A stretch of 64,000 nucleotides of DNA. It comes from Gammaproteobacteria bacterium. Lineage in GTDB: Bacteria > Pseudomonadota > Gammaproteobacteria > Enterobacterales > Alteromonadaceae. Under the pieces are notes generated by a model. That model was given only the letters and a program-made list of their open reading frames with translations. It ran no database searches and had not been told where the DNA came from. The stretch covers positions 124,001-188,000 of the forward strand of contig JAAEZG010000006.1 of assembly GCA_018222985.1 (NCBI GenBank), in the 5' to 3' direction. Positions 34,335 to 45,293 of the stretch are shown piece after piece (position 1 is the first letter of the stretch; every line of letters starts with the position of its first letter). Made by a program: the position numbers and the translations under genes.

Positions 34335-35405
34335 ATGAAAGCGAATTTATTTGTGTTGGCCGGCGTTGCAGCAGTGTTGGTCAATGCCTGTGGCTTTACG
34401 CCAAAAGAGCAAGCTGCGGGTAACTTTGACTACCTAGAAGTAAAAAATGATGTGCAACTTCAACCAGCACCTGGCAAACAGCTACCGCCTGTGAACAAAC
34501 GTTATGAAGTGCCACAACCAACGCACAACACCCCACTTGGGGAAAACGTTGTGGTACTGGCGCCGAAATTAGTCTGGCCAGTAGCAAACGGTAGCCGAGT
34601 TGATGAAGATGAAACCAAAACGCGGGTATATTTTGACGAACTAGATGGTATGAACGACGTCGAGAATTTTGTCTGGCAAGGGCTGTTGCAAGGCATTGAA
34701 ACGCGCGGTTGGAACATTGTTGAGCAACAAGAAAAACAACGTTTAGTTATCGGTTGGTTGCCAGAAGAGTTCGAATATGGCGAAGACGACACTGACGTTG
34801 AAATTCAACGCCAGTTTGAAATTACCATGAATACCGCCGAGCACGGTCGCACCACAGCATTGCTAAGCACGGTATTGCAGCGCGAAGTCAACAGTGGCAG
34901 TGAGGCCATTGACGAGTTGTATTTAGCGCACCGTGACAATGATGCCGCCGCTCAGGTACTCAATACATTAGTTAGTGAAATTGCAATTACCCAAGCGAAG
35001 GGCGTTGCCAGTGTGACCGACGATGGCTCTGTCAATATTCAAGCGGGCTTCGATGAAGATGGTTATGCGTCAATTATTGTCAGCGCAAGCTTCAACTTCA
35101 CTTGGGGCGTCATGCAAGACGTACTCAATGAACTTGGCTTTGAGGTTGACGATTACAATCAGCAAACCGGTCGTTACTACGCGTCTTACGATGCCGAAAG
35201 TACCGGCAACTCATTAGCATTCTGGCGTGAAAGCAATGGCGCGCGAGTGGCGTTGCCAAGCGGTGATTACGAAATTAAAGTGACCGGCGACAGACAAAAA
35301 ACATCGGTAACCTTGTTCCGTGATGGCCAAGCCATTTCGCCAGCACAAGTCAGCGACATTTTTGCACCTTTTGCTGCTGAAATTCGCAACCAAAGTAGCT
35401 TATAA
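34335..35405 (+). CDS. bamC: Outer-membrane assembly lipoprotein BamC
   Basis: A 356-residue lipoprotein of the BAM complex. The signal ends LVNAC with the lipidated Cys19; Asn at the -2 position is slightly unusual. After a flexible N-terminal segment come two helix-grip domains (about 80-200, with FDELDGMNDVENFVWQGL, and about 235-350). The segment after the cysteine is the part that binds BamD in E. coli. The dapA-bamC-purC order is conserved. RBS GGAG lies 7 bases before ATG. Confidence 0.93.
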   Translation: MKANLFVLAGVAAVLVNACGFTPKEQAAGNFDYLEVKNDVQLQPAPGKQLPPVNKRYEVPQPTHNTPLGENVVVLAPKLVWPVANGSRVDEDETKTRVYFDELDGMNDVENFVWQGLLQGIETRGWNIVEQQEKQRLVIGWLPEEFEYGEDDTDVEIQRQFEITMNTAEHGRTTALLSTVLQREVNSGSEAIDELYLAHRDNDAAAQVLNTLVSEIAITQAKGVASVTDDGSVNIQAGFDEDGYASIIVSASFNFTWGVMQDVLNELGFEVDDYNQQTGRYYASYDAESTGNSLAFWRESNGARVALPSGDYEIKVTGDRQKTSVTLFRDGQAISPAQVSDIFAPFAAEIRNQSSL

Positions 35406-35450
35406 TAGGCGCACTTTTAATCGCTAACTGTTTCGGAGATACAGCTGCTC

Positions 35451-36164
35451 ATGGAAAAACGTACTGAATTATATCGGGGTAAAGCCAAAACTGTGTTCAC
35501 CACGGATAACCCTGAGCGGTTAATTCTGGAGTTTCGTAATGACACTTCGGCGTTTGATGGTGAAAAAGTTGAGCAGCTTGATCGCAAGGGCATGGTCAAT
35601 AACAAGTTTAACAACTTTATTATGGGCAAGCTTGAGGCGGCTGGTATTCCAACCCAGTTGGACACGGTGCTGAGCGATACCGAAACTTTAGTGAAAAAAC
35701 TCGCCATGATTCCGGTTGAGTGCGTGGTGCGTAATTATGCTGCAGGCTCGTTGGTGCGCCGTTTAGGTGTTACCGAAGGGCAAGCCTTAAACCCACCGAC
35801 GTTTGAGCAATTTCTGAAGAACGACGCATTGCATGACCCAATGATCAATGAGTCGCTAGCGGTAAGTTTTGGTTGGGCAACGGCCGAGCAGCTGGCACGC
35901 ATGAAAGAGCTGACCTTTCAGGTGAACGACGTATTGTCTGCGTTGTTTGACGATGCGGGCATGTTGTTAGTTGATTTTAAATTAGAGTTTGGTGTTGATG
36001 GCGACGGTAACATTGTACTGGGAGACGAATTCAGCCCAGACGGTTGTCGCTTGTGGGACAAAGAAACGCGTAAGAAACTAGACAAAGACCGTTTTCGCCA
36101 AGGCTTAGGTGGTGTCGTGGAAGCGTACGAAGAAGTTGCCGCACGCTTGGGCGTGCCGCTTTAG
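35451..36164 (+). CDS. purC: Phosphoribosylaminoimidazole-succinocarboxamide synthase (SAICAR synthetase)
   Basis: A 237-residue enzyme of de novo purine synthesis that joins aspartate to CAIR using ATP. The N-terminal nucleotide loop is [12 protein letters not shown], followed by [22 protein letters not shown] and the C-terminal [15 protein letters not shown]. Length equals E. coli PurC (237). It follows bamC by 45 bases, with GGAG upstream. Its stop codon overlaps the stop of the small convergent DUF2897 gene. Confidence 0.97.
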   Translation: MEKRTELYRGKAKTVFTTDNPERLILEFRNDTSAFDGEKVEQLDRKGMVNNKFNNFIMGKLEAAGIPTQLDTVLSDTETLVKKLAMIPVECVVRNYAAGSLVRRLGVTEGQALNPPTFEQFLKNDALHDPMINESLAVSFGWATAEQLARMKELTFQVNDVLSALFDDAGMLLVDFKLEFGVDGDGNIVLGDEFSPDGCRLWDKETRKKLDKDRFRQGLGGVVEAYEEVAARLGVPL

Positions 36165-36309
36165 TCTTTATTCCAGTCGTCGTTGTCCCAGGCGTCTTGA
36201 TCATCGGAATGCCGTTGCTGTTTGTCTTTCAGCAACGGCATTTTCATATGCGCTGTATGGCGTAATAGCATTAAGTTGCCAATAATAATGCCAACTGCCA
36301 CTAAAACCA

Positions 36310-36322
<13 letters not shown>
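36161..36322 (-). CDS. Very small single-pass membrane protein (DUF2897 / YpfN-like)
   Basis: A 53-residue protein with one transmembrane helix (about 2-20, [19 protein letters not shown]), then a basic [13 protein letters not shown] stretch and an acidic tail ([14 protein letters not shown]). It resembles DUF2897 proteins and sits where E. coli has ypfN, directly downstream of the dapE region and convergent with purC. GGAGG at 36331-36327, four bases before the ATG, lies inside the end of the upstream peptidase gene, which it overlaps by 13 bases. Translational coupling is likely; the function is unknown. Confidence 0.72.
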
Positions 36323-38509
<2,187 letters not shown>

Positions 38510-38559
38510 ACTCGTATTATTGAAAAGATGAGCAGCCATTTTGACAAAGCTGCTGTGAA

Positions 38560-38582
38560 TTCTCCACAATTTATGTGGATAA
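38560..38582. promoter_or_regulatory. Inverted pair of DnaA boxes
   Basis: TGTGGATAA (38574-38582) is a perfect DnaA box on the minus strand (TTATCCACA). TTCTCCACA (38560-38568) on the plus strand differs from consensus by one base. The two face each other, five bases apart, between yffB-dapE and yfbV. Confidence 0.45.
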
Positions 38583-38669
38583 CTCTGTTAGTTAGCTGAA
38601 TTGAACTCGATAACTAATTGAAAAATATGGCTATTTTATGTTGTTTGATTATCATACAAAAAGACCTAT

Positions 38670-39077
38670 ATGCGCATTTTTAAGACATTAACAGACGGTC
38701 AGCACTATGCTCGAATATGGCCACGGCACGCCGTGGTGGCCGCAATGACAGAAACACGAGTCATTCCAGCAGTGGCGTTCGCAGCCAAATGGATGCCGGC
38801 GTTAGCGGTCATTAATCTTGCGGTGCAATGGCAGTGGCAAGGTGAGCAACTATTACCCCAAGCATTAGTCACATCGCTATTTCTGTTGTCGATGCCATTT
38901 CAAGGGTGGTTTTGGTTGGGGCGGCGGGCGAATAGCCAATTAACGCCGCGTTTGCATCAGTGGTACAAAGACCTCGCGCACAAGCTTGGCGTGCAAGCCG
39001 AGCGCAAACCTACCTATATGCACTTGGCTAAAATACTTCGTAAAGCCTTGCATGAGCTGCCGCCAGAAGAACATTAA
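38670..39077 (+). CDS. yfbV: UPF0208/DUF412 membrane protein YfbV
   Basis: A 135-residue protein with two transmembrane helices (about 42-58 and 66-84). It matches YfbV/DUF412, with GQHYARIWP near the N-terminus, ENRVI/ETRVIPAVAFA and MPFQGWFWLGRR. In E. coli YfbV limits spread of the Ter macrodomain organisation. A pair of DnaA boxes lies about 90 bases upstream. It is convergent with xthA. Confidence 0.9.
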   Translation: MRIFKTLTDGQHYARIWPRHAVVAAMTETRVIPAVAFAAKWMPALAVINLAVQWQWQGEQLLPQALVTSLFLLSMPFQGWFWLGRRANSQLTPRLHQWYKDLAHKLGVQAERKPTYMHLAKILRKALHELPPEEH

Positions 39078-39099
39078 GCTGGCGACAACTCACCGCGTA

Positions 39100-39909
39100 T
39101 TACGCTGAAAACACACTCCAAATTGGCGCGTGATCAGACGGTTTTTCAATGCCACGTAGTTCATAGTCAATGCCACTTTCGGTGCATTGTGCCGCAAGCT
39201 TTTCAGTGGCTAGAATAAGGTCAATACGCAGCCCACGGTTATCATCAAAACCGCGAGAGCGGTAATCAAACCAGCTGAATTGATCCGTAACTTCTGGGTG
39301 CTGCTGGCGGTAAGTGTCGACCAAACCCCAATCGAGAAGGGTGTTCAACCACGCCCGCTCTTCTGGCAAGAAACTACATTTACCCGTGCGCAACCAGCGT
39401 TTGGCGTTATCGTCGCCAATGCCAATATCGCAGTCTTGATGTGAAATGTTCACGTCGCCCATCACCACAACAGGTTGCTCTGGTGTCAGCTCGGTTTGTA
39501 AGTAAGCCATTAAATCAGCGTAAAATTTTTCTTTTGCTGGAAACTTAAGCGGATGGTCGCGGCTTTCCCCCTGTGGAAAGTAACCGTTTAATACCCGCAC
39601 GCGCTCACCATTGTCGGTCACATAGTCACCCATAATCATGCGACGCTGGGCTTCTTCGCCGTCACTAGGAAAGCCGAACATTGGGTTTTCTAGCGGCTTT
39701 TTGCTTAACAGCGCAACGCCATAATGGCCTTTTTGACCATGAAAAATAACATGGTAGCCCATAGCTTCCACAGCATCTTGAGGAAACTGTTCGTCATGCA
39801 CTTTGGTTTCTTGCAAACCAATAACATCGGGTTGGTGTTTGGCAATTAACGCTTCAAGCTGGTGTAAGCGAGCACGAATACCATTGATATTAAAAGAGAT
39901 AACTTTCAT
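39100..39909 (-). CDS. xthA: Exodeoxyribonuclease III
   Basis: A 269-residue AP endonuclease / 3'-5' exonuclease of base-excision repair. Catalytic motifs are [44 protein letters not shown] and [11 protein letters not shown]. Length matches E. coli XthA (268). It is transcribed alone, divergent from the patatin gene. Confidence 0.96.
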   Translation of the reverse strand: MKVISFNINGIRARLHQLEALIAKHQPDVIGLQETKVHDEQFPQDAVEAMGYHVIFHGQKGHYGVALLSKKPLENPMFGFPSDGEEAQRRMIMGDYVTDNGERVRVLNGYFPQGESRDHPLKFPAKEKFYADLMAYLQTELTPEQPVVVMGDVNISHQDCDIGIGDDNAKRWLRTGKCSFLPEERAWLNTLLDWGLVDTYRQQHPEVTDQFSWFDYRSRGFDDNRGLRIDLILATEKLAAQCTESGIDYELRGIEKPSDHAPIWSVFSA

Positions 39910-40070
39910 TTATAGTCTCTGTTTGTTCATTGATTCATCATGAACCTAAAGCATATCAGATTGGTGCAATCGAGGCGACAGCGGCTGTGCCTGCAGCGCT
40001 TTTCGGATATACTCGGGTTCATAACAAAGTGCATGGCGATTGTATAGACGAAGTAAGGGATGAAAGCCGT

Positions 40071-41138
40071 ATGACCACCGATTGGTTAACTCTAAAAGCT
40101 GGGCGTGACGCCTGGCTGCAGGTTCAAGAACAAGGCCTAAAGGCCGATGATATTGGCTTGTTACTAGGCGCCTCGGGTGGTCCGAAGTGGTTTGTGTTGC
40201 AAGGGTTGGATAAATATTTGTTCGGCGAGTTTTTTAGCCAACGCACCCGGCCGTTAGATATGTTGGGCACATCGGCAGGGGCCTGGCGCTTCGCTAGCCT
40301 AGGTCAAGCCGACCCGATTGCTGCAAGCGACTTGTTTTGTCGGCTATATCGCACCCAAACTTACAGTGAAAAGCCAGATGTTCGTGAAATAACTGACGAA
40401 GCGATTAAGCTGTTGCACGAATACATTCCTGATGACGTCGTACCGCAAATTTTGCAGCAGGACAAATTTCGCCATCATTGGATAGTCACCCGTTGCCGAG
40501 GATTAACGGCACATAACGATAAACGCCAAATTGCCGGTTTGCTGGGTTCGGCCGCGGCCAACGCGGTGAACCGTCGTTTTCTTGGCAAGTTTTATGACCG
40601 TGTGATATTTCACCATCCGCAATCTGAGGTTCGTTTTGCACAAGGTTGGCAAGATATTCCAACGTCGCTAGCGCCACTGCGTGACGATAACTTTAAGTCA
40701 GCGCTATTGGCGACTGGCTCGATTCCCATGGTGCTTGAAGGTGTGCGCGATATTCCCGGCGCACCAGCGGGCATGTACCGTGATGGCGGCATTACCGATT
40801 ACCACTTTGATTTAGACTTCAGCCAAGTGGATGGCTTGGTGTTGTACCCGCATTTTTATCATCAAGTGGTACCGGGTTGGTTTGATAAAAGCCTTAAGTG
40901 GAGACGCACCAAAGGCGCACAATGGCCGAATGTGATCTTTATGTCGCCATCGCCCGAATTTATAGCGTCGCTACCCTATGGAAAAATTCCAGACCGCACT
41001 GATTTTGCCAAGCTCTCGGTTGAAGATCGGTTTAAGTATTGGCAGCAAGCGGTTGATCAAGGTCAACGTATGGCTGATCAACTGCGCGAATGGATTACCA
41101 GCGGCGAAATTAAACGTAAAATTCAATTGTGGACCTAA
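40071..41138 (+). CDS. Patatin-like phospholipase family protein
   Basis: A 355-residue lipid acyl hydrolase. LLGASGGPKWF is the oxyanion loop, GTSAGAWRF holds the nucleophilic serine (GxSxG), and RDGGITDYHFD provides the aspartate of the Ser-Asp dyad. No signal peptide is seen, so it is probably cytoplasmic or membrane-associated. I chose ATG 40071 with AAGGGA 10 bases upstream; the frame extends to 39930, but the first 47 codons look non-coding. It is followed 15 bases later by hemH. Confidence 0.85.
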   Translation: MTTDWLTLKAGRDAWLQVQEQGLKADDIGLLLGASGGPKWFVLQGLDKYLFGEFFSQRTRPLDMLGTSAGAWRFASLGQADPIAASDLFCRLYRTQTYSEKPDVREITDEAIKLLHEYIPDDVVPQILQQDKFRHHWIVTRCRGLTAHNDKRQIAGLLGSAAANAVNRRFLGKFYDRVIFHHPQSEVRFAQGWQDIPTSLAPLRDDNFKSALLATGSIPMVLEGVRDIPGAPAGMYRDGGITDYHFDLDFSQVDGLVLYPHFYHQVVPGWFDKSLKWRRTKGAQWPNVIFMSPSPEFIASLPYGKIPDRTDFAKLSVEDRFKYWQQAVDQGQRMADQLREWITSGEIKRKIQLWT

Positions 41139-41153
41139 CACGGAGTTGTTGTT

Positions 41154-42245
41154 ATGCGCTTTACCGGTAGCCCGAAATTTACTCACCAACAAACCGACCG
41201 TATTGGGGTATTGATTACCAATCTAGGTACCCCTGACGCGCCGACAACTTCTGCGTTGCGCCGCTATTTGCGCGAGTTTTTGTCTGATCCGCGAGTAGTG
41301 GAAGTGCCCCGTGCTCTGTGGTGGTTGATTCTTAACGGCATTATTTTGCGAATTCGGCCGCGACGTTCCGCTGCGGCTTATAAAACCGTGTGGACCGAGC
41401 GCGGTTCGCCGTTGCTATTCCACACACAGGATCAACAACAAGCACTGCAAGCTAAATTGGCAGAACGTTATGGCGACGATGTGGTGGTGAAGTATGCCAT
41501 GCGCTACGGTAACCCATCGCTTGCCAGTGGCCTGCAACAGTTGTTCGATGCTGGCGCACGCAAAATTGTGGTGTTGCCGTTGTACCCGCAATATTCGGCA
41601 GCTACCAGTGCTTCAACATTTGATGCCGTGAGTGCCGACTTCGTCAAACGTCGCTGGTTGCCAGACTTTCGTTTTGTCAGCCATTACCACGATCATCCGG
41701 CGTACATTGCTGCAGTTGTAAACAGCATTCAACGTTTTTGGGAAACCCACGGCAAACCGCAAAAATTGGTGATGTCATACCACGGCGTACCGCTAAAGTA
41801 CTTGCATAAGGGCGACCCATATCATTGCGAATGCCATAAAACATCGCGTTTGATAGCCGAGCAACTTGGGCTTGAAAAGCATGAATATGTCACCACTTTT
41901 CAGTCGCGCTTTGGTCGTGAAGAATGGCTGCAACCTTATACCGATGCGACGCTTAAAGCGCTGCCTGGGAAGGGCATCAAAAATATTCAGGTGGTGTGCC
42001 CCGGTTTTAGTGCCGATTGCTTAGAAACCATTGAAGAAATTGGCGAAGAAAACCGCGAATACTTTATGCAAGCCGGTGGAACCGACTATGCTTATATTCC
42101 AGCGCTTAATGCAGAGCCGATGCACATTGATGCGCTAGCACAAATTGTCCAAGACAACCTGCATGGATGGGTGCTAGAGCATGATGAGCCGCAACGTGCC
42201 GAGCGTGCCAAAGATTTGGAGGTGAAGCATGAACAAAAAAGCTGA
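41154..42245 (+). CDS. hemH: Ferrochelatase
   Basis: A 363-residue enzyme that inserts Fe2+ into protoporphyrin IX, the last step of haem synthesis. Landmarks are GVLITNLGTPDAP, PLYPQYSAATSAS, and SYHGVPLKYLHKGDPYHC with the metal-binding histidine. CECHK after it and CPGFSADCLETIEEI give several cysteines, which might hold an iron-sulphur cluster as in some bacterial ferrochelatases; this is not certain. A charged C-terminal extension (about 345-363) follows the usual end. The last 17 bases overlap a small downstream gene. Confidence 0.95.
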   Translation: MRFTGSPKFTHQQTDRIGVLITNLGTPDAPTTSALRRYLREFLSDPRVVEVPRALWWLILNGIILRIRPRRSAAAYKTVWTERGSPLLFHTQDQQQALQAKLAERYGDDVVVKYAMRYGNPSLASGLQQLFDAGARKIVVLPLYPQYSAATSASTFDAVSADFVKRRWLPDFRFVSHYHDHPAYIAAVVNSIQRFWETHGKPQKLVMSYHGVPLKYLHKGDPYHCECHKTSRLIAEQLGLEKHEYVTTFQSRFGREEWLQPYTDATLKALPGKGIKNIQVVCPGFSADCLETIEEIGEENREYFMQAGGTDYAYIPALNAEPMHIDALAQIVQDNLHGWVLEHDEPQRAERAKDLEVKHEQKS

Positions 42246-42435
42246 CACAACAGACGCCGACAAAGCGCCGCAAAGTGACGACGAAAAACGGCAACAGGTT
42301 TATCAAATATCAGCAAATCGTGGCCGTGCAAAACACAAAATGCGTTATGTAGAACGCTCGCTAGAAGACACCGGCGATTGTCGCCTATGCGTTGGCGCCA
42401 TTAGCCCAGAGGACGACGACACGGAACAGTCATGA
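42229..42435 (+). CDS. Small hydrophilic CxxC protein coupled to hemH
   Basis: A 68-residue, strongly charged protein with no membrane segment. It has an acidic N-terminus, a basic centre (ANRGRAKHKMRYVERSLED), a single CxxC pair (DCRLC, Cys51 and Cys54) and an acidic tail. I recognise no family. A strong GGAGGTGAAG ribosome-binding site precedes the ATG, and the gene overlaps hemH by 17 bases and the next gene by four (ATGA), which argues that it is real and translated. The cysteine pair could bind metal or act in redox; that is speculative. Confidence 0.65.
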   Translation: MNKKADTTDADKAPQSDDEKRQQVYQISANRGRAKHKMRYVERSLEDTGDCRLCVGAISPEDDDTEQS

Positions 42436-43898
42436 CCGACGTGCCACAAGGGCGTTTTGCAGAAGTACTTGAACCGCTACTAGCGCAGCACCCGCAGCAT
42501 AGTGGGGTGTTGCCGTTAATTAATGCGCGTGAGGCGTTCGCGGCGCGCGTGGTACTGGCACGTCAAGCGCAATTCTCGCTTGACGTGCAATATTATATTT
42601 GGCGTAACGATCGCACCGGCACCTTGCTTTTTGAAGCGTTACACGAGGCCGCTGACCGTGGCGTAAAAGTTCGATTGTTATTAGACGACCATAATACCGC
42701 AGGGCTAGATGCCATTTTAATTGGCTTACAAAGCCATCCCAACATTGACATTCGTTTGTATAACCCATTGCGCTTACGTCGCCCTCGTTTTATCAATTAT
42801 TTAGTGGACTTTATGCGTGTGAACCGACGCATGCATAACAAAGCATTTATTGCCGACCAACAAGTGCTAATTAGCGGCGGTCGCAATATTGGCGATGAAT
42901 ATTTTGCCGCGCACGATGACTTAGTCTTTGCCGATTTAGATGCCCTGATGGTGGGGCCTGTTGTGGCGGAAGCAAATGAACAATTTGCGGCGTACTGGGG
43001 CAGCGCGCTTGCGGTACCATTAGCCAAATTATTTACCTTAACGAAGCCACAAAGTTTGGCCAAACTAGAACGTCGCGCCAGTGTTATTGAGTCTGACCCG
43101 CAAGCTAAAAAATATATTGATGCCGTGCGAAATATGCCATTTGTGCAAAATTTTATAGCGCGGCAAATAGAGTTCGTTTGGGCGCAAGTTCACCTGGTGG
43201 CAGATGACCCCAAAAAAACCTTAGGCTTGGCCAACCAAAAACAGCACTTGGCGTATCAATTACAGCAAGCCATCGGCAGCCCACAGCAATGTGTGCGCCT
43301 AGTGTCGCCGTACTTTGTGCCAACCGCTGAGGGTACACGCCAGTTATGTCAACTGGCTCAGCAGGGCGTTGCTATCACCATACTGACCAACTCATTAGAA
43401 GCCACCGATGTTGCGGTGGTGCACGCGGGCTATGCCAAGTGGCGCAAAACCCTGTTGCGCGCGGGTATTGAAATTTATGAAGTGCAAAAAGTATCACCAT
43501 TAGCGCGTAAACAAGAGCGCAAGTTGCGCCGCCAACGCCTGAAAGGTAAAGCGCGTTTTGGTGGGTCTGCATCAAGTTTGCATGCCAAAACCTTTAGCGT
43601 CGACCAACAGCGCATATTTTTGGGGTCATTCAACTTTGATCCACGTTCGTTGCAACTGAATACCGAATTAGGTTTTGTCATTCACAGCGAAGCGCTCGCC
43701 GCGCAAATTGATCAAGCGTTTATTAATACCGTACCTAATTATGCGTATCGCGTGGGTATCGACCATAATGATAACCTGTACTGGGAAGAACGCTTAGGCC
43801 CACGAGTAACACGTTATACCAGTGAGCCTGGCGTGTCATGGTGGCGTCGCCTAGGTATGCGTACCTTAGCGAAGCTGCCGATTGATTGGTTACTTTAA
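42432..43898 (+). CDS. Phospholipase D family protein (cardiolipin synthase-like)
   Basis: A 488-residue protein with two PLD active-site motifs: MHNKAFIADQQVLISGGRN (HxKx4D) and LHAKTFSVDQQRIFLGSFN. The gap between them contains basic stretches (RKQERKLRRQRLKGKAR). No signal peptide or helix is evident. The closest described type is YmdC/ClsC, which makes cardiolipin from phosphatidylglycerol and phosphatidylethanolamine; ClsC needs a partner that is not visible here. It is translationally coupled to the small CxxC gene. Confidence 0.88.
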   Translation: MTDVPQGRFAEVLEPLLAQHPQHSGVLPLINAREAFAARVVLARQAQFSLDVQYYIWRNDRTGTLLFEALHEAADRGVKVRLLLDDHNTAGLDAILIGLQSHPNIDIRLYNPLRLRRPRFINYLVDFMRVNRRMHNKAFIADQQVLISGGRNIGDEYFAAHDDLVFADLDALMVGPVVAEANEQFAAYWGSALAVPLAKLFTLTKPQSLAKLERRASVIESDPQAKKYIDAVRNMPFVQNFIARQIEFVWAQVHLVADDPKKTLGLANQKQHLAYQLQQAIGSPQQCVRLVSPYFVPTAEGTRQLCQLAQQGVAITILTNSLEATDVAVVHAGYAKWRKTLLRAGIEIYEVQKVSPLARKQERKLRRQRLKGKARFGGSASSLHAKTFSVDQQRIFLGSFNFDPRSLQLNTELGFVIHSEALAAQIDQAFINTVPNYAYRVGIDHNDNLYWEERLGPRVTRYTSEPGVSWWRRLGMRTLAKLPIDWLL

Positions 43899-43918
43899 GT
43901 AACCTGTAGGAGCGCGTT

Positions 43919-45274
43919 ATGCATTTAACTTTTTTGGGTGGCTGCGAAACCGTCACGGGTTCAAAGTATTTGTTGGAAACACAGACCACCCGTGTGTTAG
44001 TTGATTGCGGGTTGTTTCAAGGCTACAAATGGCTACGCCGGCGCAATTGGCAGCCTCTGCCTATGGGCATTCAAGACGTTGATGCCATTGTGTTGACTCA
44101 CGCGCATTTAGACCATTCAGGCTTTATTCCAGTGCTTTATAAACATGGTTTTCGCGGCCCCGTATTTACCCACCATGCCACCGCTGACCTATGTGGATTG
44201 CTATGGCCCGATAGTGGGCGAATTCAAGAAGAAGACGCCAAGTTTTATCAGCGCCACAAATTATCACGCCACGAAAATCCTGAGCCTCTTTATGATGAAG
44301 CAACCGCTGACGCTGCGTTAAAACTGCTGCATCCGGTTGATTTTAAAACGCAATTTAGCGTGGGCGATATGACCTTCTATTTAAACCCCGTCGGCCATAT
44401 TCTTGGGGCCGCTAGCGTTATTGCTGAACATAATGGCAAGCGCATCGGCTTTAGCGGCGATATTGGGCGGCCAAACGATATTCTTATGAAGCCCCCTGAA
44501 CCCATGCCGGCGGTTGATGTGTTGTTGTTAGAGTCAACCTACGGTGACCGCCGCCATGACCCGGAAGACCCTTGGCAGCAATTGACTGACGTGGTGAACG
44601 AAGCGGCAGCGAATGGTGGGGTATTACTGATACCTAGCTTCGCAGTGGGGCGAGCCCAAGTGCTTGAGCACATGTTGGCAACGCTGATGGCCGAGCGAAA
44701 AATACCGCGCTTGCCGATTTTTTTAGATAGCCCAATGGCCATTAAAGCGTCTGATATTTATAGCCGACATTATGTGTTTCATCGCTTAACCGCGGCGCAG
44801 TGTCATGCCGCCGACCAAGCCGTCACTGCAACCCGCAGTGTGGAAGACTCAAAATCAATTGCCAAGCAAACCGGGCCCCATATTATTATTGCCGGCAGTG
44901 GCATGGCCACTGGCGGGCGTATTTTGCACCACTTTAAGCATTGGTTAGCAGATCATCGTGCCACAGTATTGTTTTCTGGCCACCAAGCTGGCGGCACACG
45001 CGGCGCGAAAATGTCGCAAGGGGTTGAGCGCATCAAGGTACACGGTGAGTGGTTACAAGTAAAAGCGCGAATTCGCCACCTAGATGGCTTGTCTGGCCAT
45101 GCCGATTACAGTGAAATAGGCGATTGGCTAAAACAATCACAGCTACCGCCAGACTTACAGGTGCACTTGGTGCATGGCGAACCAGACGCGCTTGAGGCCA
45201 TGTCGGACTACCTAAAACAGACCACCTCGTACGACGTCAACATAGCGGATTACATGGGCGTGCTGCATTTATAG
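43919..45274 (+). CDS. Metallo-beta-lactamase / beta-CASP family nuclease-like protein
   Basis: A 451-residue protein of the CPSF73-like COG1236 group. The metallo-beta-lactamase part has LTHAHLDHSGFIP, later metal ligands in NPVGHILGAAS and SGDIGR. The beta-CASP insertion lies at about 200-370, with PSFAVGRAQ and GSGMATGGRI, and the C-terminal LSGHADYSE returns to the metal site. Such proteins cut RNA endo- or exonucleolytically with zinc (family knowledge). It starts 20 bases after the PLD gene and closes the patatin-hemH-CxxC-PLD gene string. Confidence 0.9.
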   Translation: MHLTFLGGCETVTGSKYLLETQTTRVLVDCGLFQGYKWLRRRNWQPLPMGIQDVDAIVLTHAHLDHSGFIPVLYKHGFRGPVFTHHATADLCGLLWPDSGRIQEEDAKFYQRHKLSRHENPEPLYDEATADAALKLLHPVDFKTQFSVGDMTFYLNPVGHILGAASVIAEHNGKRIGFSGDIGRPNDILMKPPEPMPAVDVLLLESTYGDRRHDPEDPWQQLTDVVNEAAANGGVLLIPSFAVGRAQVLEHMLATLMAERKIPRLPIFLDSPMAIKASDIYSRHYVFHRLTAAQCHAADQAVTATRSVEDSKSIAKQTGPHIIIAGSGMATGGRILHHFKHWLADHRATVLFSGHQAGGTRGAKMSQGVERIKVHGEWLQVKARIRHLDGLSGHADYSEIGDWLKQSQLPPDLQVHLVHGEPDALEAMSDYLKQTTSYDVNIADYMGVLHL

Positions 45275-45293
45275 CCGCTCACGGGCTGTCACC

